Below are positions 6,262-8,284 of a stretch of DNA of 8,284 nucleotides, piece after piece. This stretch comes from an uncultured Alphaproteobacteria bacterium (GTDB taxonomy: Bacteria; Pseudomonadota; Alphaproteobacteria; Micropepsales; Micropepsaceae). Below the pieces are notes generated by a model that was given only the letters and a program-made list of their open reading frames with translations, ran no database searches and had not been told where the DNA came from. The stretch covers positions 1 to 8,284 of the forward strand of contig CALDFO010000024.1 in the NCBI GenBank assembly GCA_937942205.1, written 5' to 3'. The translations under genes and the position numbers were made by a program. Within the stretch, counting starts at the first letter, position 1, and each line of letters opens with the position of its first letter.

Positions 6262-7199
6262 CGCGGCGCGGCGGCCCGCATCAGCCGGTCGTTGATGGCC
6301 TCACCCAGGCCCTTGCCGGGAATGGGCGACACCGCGATGCGGATGGCGGTCTTGTCCAGCGCCCGCAGCATGGCGAACAGATTGGCGGCGGCCTCGCGCA
6401 GATCGCCCTTGGGCGACAGGTTCAGCGCCGCGCCCGGCGCATCGCCGAAGCCCAGCAGGACTTCGCCGGATTCGATCTCCTGCGCGTTCAGGCGCATGGC
6501 GGCGCGCGGGGCGTAATGACTGGCCAGCTGGCCCGGCGACTGGATCAGATTGCCCGGCGCGCCCAGGGGACCGATCAGGTCCTCGATCTCCTCGCGCGGG
6601 ATCGCGCCGGGCCGCAGCAGCAGCGGCCGGTCGTCATTGAAACCGATCACCGTGGATTCGATGCCCAGGGTGGCGCTGCCGCCGTCCAGGATGACATCCA
6701 CCTTGCCGTCCAGCCCGTCCTTCACATGCTGGGCGGTGGTGGCGCTGACCTTGCCCGACATGTTGGCCGACGGTCCGGCCACCGGCTTGCCTGCGGCTTT
6801 CAGCAGCGCGGCGGCGGCCGGATGCGACGGCGCGCGCAGCGCCACGCTGTCCAGCCCGGCGCTGACCAGCAGCGACAGCGGGCTGTCCTTGCGGCGGGGC
6901 AGCACCAGGGTCAGCGCGCCCGGCCAGAAGCGTTCCGCCAGCCCCTTGGCGCGGGGCGAGAACAGGACATGGCGCTGCGCCTCCTCCAGGTCGGAGACAT
7001 GCACGATCAGCGGATTGAACAGGGGGCGGCCCTTGGCGGCGAAAATCGCGGCCACCGCCTCGCCATGGGTGGCGTCGGCGCCCAGGCCGTACACGGTCTC
7101 GGTGGGGAAGGCCACCAGCCCACCCTGGTTCAGCACGGCGGCGGCTTCGGCGATGCCCCGCGCGTCGGCGGCGGCGATCCTGGTCTGTGTCTCGATCAT
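6258..7199 (-). CDS. L-threonylcarbamoyladenylate synthase, Sua5 type
   Basis: A 313-residue cytosolic enzyme that makes threonylcarbamoyl-AMP from threonine, bicarbonate and ATP, the first step of the tRNA t6A37 modification. The YrdC/Sua5 core (about 10-200) shows FPTETVYGLGADA (31-43), KGRPLFNPLIVHV (56-68), the SANMSGKVSATT segment (144-155), ESTVIGF (181-187) and LLLRPGAI (193-200). The linker SPGQLASHYAPRAAM (221-235) and the C-terminal domain to 313 mark it as the long two-domain Sua5 form, not the short TsaC/YrdC. The length is normal for Sua5. The start ATG (7197-7199) has no clear Shine-Dalgarno sequence; the bases just before it are C-rich, so translation may depend on the upstream message. 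It lies 61 bases after the mscS stop on the same strand and overlaps the following flavoprotein gene. Confidence 0.93.
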   Translation of the reverse strand: MIETQTRIAAADARGIAEAAAVLNQGGLVAFPTETVYGLGADATHGEAVAAIFAAKGRPLFNPLIVHVSDLEEAQRHVLFSPRAKGLAERFWPGALTLVLPRRKDSPLSLLVSAGLDSVALRAPSHPAAAALLKAAGKPVAGPSANMSGKVSATTAQHVKDGLDGKVDVILDGGSATLGIESTVIGFNDDRPLLLRPGAIPREEIEDLIGPLGAPGNLIQSPGQLASHYAPRAAMRLNAQEIESGEVLLGFGDAPGAALNLSPKGDLREAAANLFAMLRALDKTAIRIAVSPIPGKGLGEAINDRLMRAAAPR

Positions 7200-7260
7200 G
7201 GCGGGGGCAATGTAGCGGTTGGCGTCCCCATGTCGAGGGCCGCGCGGGGAAGATCAGCCC

Positions 7261-8184
7261 CTATCGGGAGGCATGGGAGTCCGGGCTTTGTTGGGCGCTT
7301 TGGGGCGGTTCCGGCGTCCAGGGCGCCACGGCGGGCGCGGCCACGGGAACCGGCGCATGGATACCGGCGCCTTCCAGCGCATGGCGCACCCGCAGCTTGA
7401 GCTCGGATTGCGCCGCGCCGAAGCCGCTATTGGCAGTCCAGGCCTGCACCGTCAGCACGGTGGAAAGCGGTCCCAGGCTGTCCACCTCCACGACCGGCGC
7501 GGGTGTCTTGAGAATGCGCGTGTCGCGCGCCACGGCCTCCAGGATCAGCTTGCGCACCACGTCCAGATTCTCGGCGCGATCCACCTCGATGACGAAATTC
7601 GCGCGGCGCAGCTTCTCCCGCGAGAAGTTGGAGATGCTGCCGGCGAAGATGGTGGCGTTGGGCACCGAGACGAACACGCCGTCATCGGTGACCATGCTGG
7701 TGCGGAACAGCCCGATCTCGCGCACCGTGCCGGTCACATCGGTGATCTTGACCTTGTCGTCCACCCGGATCGGCCGCAGGAACAGCAGCATCACGCCGGA
7801 CGCCACGTTCGACAGCGTGCCCTGCAAGGCCAGGCCCACCGCCAGCGCGGTGGCGCCGATCAGCGCGATCAGGCTGGTGGTCTGGACGCCGAACTGGCCC
7901 AGCACCGCCACGATGGTGACGGCCAGCACGGCATAGCGCACCGTCTTGGCCAGCAGCGGCTTGAGGGTGGGATCGACATGGGTGCTGCGGTCCAGCAGGT
8001 CATGCACCCAACGCCCCAGCCAGCGCGAGAGGGTCCAGCCCGCCACCAGGATCAGGGTGGCGAACAGGAAATCGCGCGCGCCGTTGACCATCATGACCGT
8101 CAGGGCAGGCAGGGCGGCCTTGACCGTGGCGGGCATCGCGGCGGCGGAGGGCAGGACGGCGGGAAGACTCAGCGGATCGGCCAT
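7261..8184 (-). CDS. mscS: Small-conductance mechanosensitive channel (MscS family)
   Basis: A 307-residue inner-membrane channel that opens under membrane tension to release solutes during hypo-osmotic shock. Helices lie at about residues 28-51 (TM1), 80-98 (TM2) and 102-135 (TM3). TM3 carries the packing motif ATALAVGLALQGTLSNVASG (111-130). Leu114 and Leu118 correspond to the pore-sealing leucines of E. coli MscS, and Q121-G122 to its kink site. The beta domain follows with RPIRVDDKV (137-145), a TADG-like TDDG (166-169), VPNATIFAGSISNFSRE (174-190), and the alpha/beta C-terminal domain to about 275. The tail (276-307) is Pro/Ala/Gln-rich and outside the channel core. Start ATG 8182-8184 is preferred over an upstream in-frame GTG (8278-8280), because AAGG lies 7 bases before it and the extra 32 residues have no family counterpart. 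A TTGTTC (8248-8253) and TAAATT (8226-8231) pair with 16-base spacing is a weak promoter candidate. Confidence 0.92.
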   Translation of the reverse strand: MADPLSLPAVLPSAAAMPATVKAALPALTVMMVNGARDFLFATLILVAGWTLSRWLGRWVHDLLDRSTHVDPTLKPLLAKTVRYAVLAVTIVAVLGQFGVQTTSLIALIGATALAVGLALQGTLSNVASGVMLLFLRPIRVDDKVKITDVTGTVREIGLFRTSMVTDDGVFVSVPNATIFAGSISNFSREKLRRANFVIEVDRAENLDVVRKLILEAVARDTRILKTPAPVVEVDSLGPLSTVLTVQAWTANSGFGAAQSELKLRVRHALEGAGIHAPVPVAAPAVAPWTPEPPQSAQQSPDSHASR

Positions 8185-8191
8185 GAACAAA

Positions 8192-8195
8192 CCTT
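8192..8195 (-). promoter_or_regulatory. Ribosome binding site deciding the mscS start
   Basis: AAGG on the minus strand, 7 bases ahead of the ATG at 8182-8184. It supports this start over the GTG at 8278-8280, whose only SD-like bases (AGGG) abut the codon. Confidence 0.5.
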
Positions 8196-8220
8196 GGGCA
8201 GGACGAGGGAGATTAACCGT

Positions 8221-8270
8221 GCCGGAATTTAGCGCGATGGCTGCCGGGAACAACGCTTGACCGCCGGAAT
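8221..8270. repeat. Three spaced GCCGGAAT-like boxes upstream of mscS
   Basis: GCCGGAAT occurs at 8221-8228 and 8263-8270, with a near copy GCCGGGAA at 8243-8250. Start-to-start distances are 22 and 20 bases, close to two helical turns each. This could be a binding array for a regulator of mscS. In GC-rich DNA such short matches can also arise by chance. Confidence 0.3.
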
Positions 8271-8284
8271 GGTTTTGCACCCCT

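Noticed and set aside
7200..7260. GGGG/CCCC pairing between mscS and the Sua5 gene as a terminator
   Set aside because: A four-base stem with an 8-base loop and no T tract is not distinguishable from background in this composition.

Overview
The window is a GC-rich chromosomal segment with tightly packed genes, several of which start inside the stop codon of the gene before. The gene families (a GH17-GT2 glucan synthase of the Bradyrhizobium/Pseudomonas NdvB kind, a two-domain Sua5, a GlcD/D2HGDH-like flavoprotein, an MscS channel) fit an alphaproteobacterium, possibly Rhodospirillales- or Rhizobiales-like. No rRNA or other taxonomic marker is present, so this is inference. I see no tRNA, rRNA, CRISPR array, transposase or integrase, and no sign that the window is a mobile island.

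The left half reads on the plus strand. The 3' end of a class I dihydroorotase gene (pyrC, cut by the window edge) overlaps a LysE/RhtB-family exporter gene in a GTGA junction. After about 140 bases comes a likely two-gene operon. It begins with an exported FKBP-type peptidyl-prolyl isomerase. Fifteen bases later it continues with an 892-residue membrane protein that fuses a GH17-like glucanase/transglycosylase domain, predicted periplasmic, to a processive GT2 glycosyltransferase, predicted cytoplasmic. All key residues I could look for are present in both domains. This is the architecture of the beta-1,3-glucan synthase NdvB of Bradyrhizobium and Pseudomonas. A 70-residue, two-helix membrane protein of the superinfection-immunity (Imm-like) family follows 86 bases downstream.

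The right half reads on the minus strand: an MscS mechanosensitive channel, then a Sua5-type threonylcarbamoyl-AMP synthase whose stop overlaps the start (ATGA) of an FAD-linked D-2-hydroxyacid dehydrogenase. The two halves converge at about 4729-4848. That gap is almost filled by secondary structure. It holds a 78-base REP/dRS3-like dyad made of two mirrored hairpins with compensatory base changes. Beside it lies a perfect 15-bp stem whose left arm is an exact inverted copy of the last five codons of the flavoprotein gene, stop codon included.

Most genes are recognisable housekeeping or envelope functions. The parts most worth a second look are the PPIase/glucan-synthase/Imm-like cluster and the structured convergent junction. 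I found no convincing evidence of a wholly new multi-gene system.
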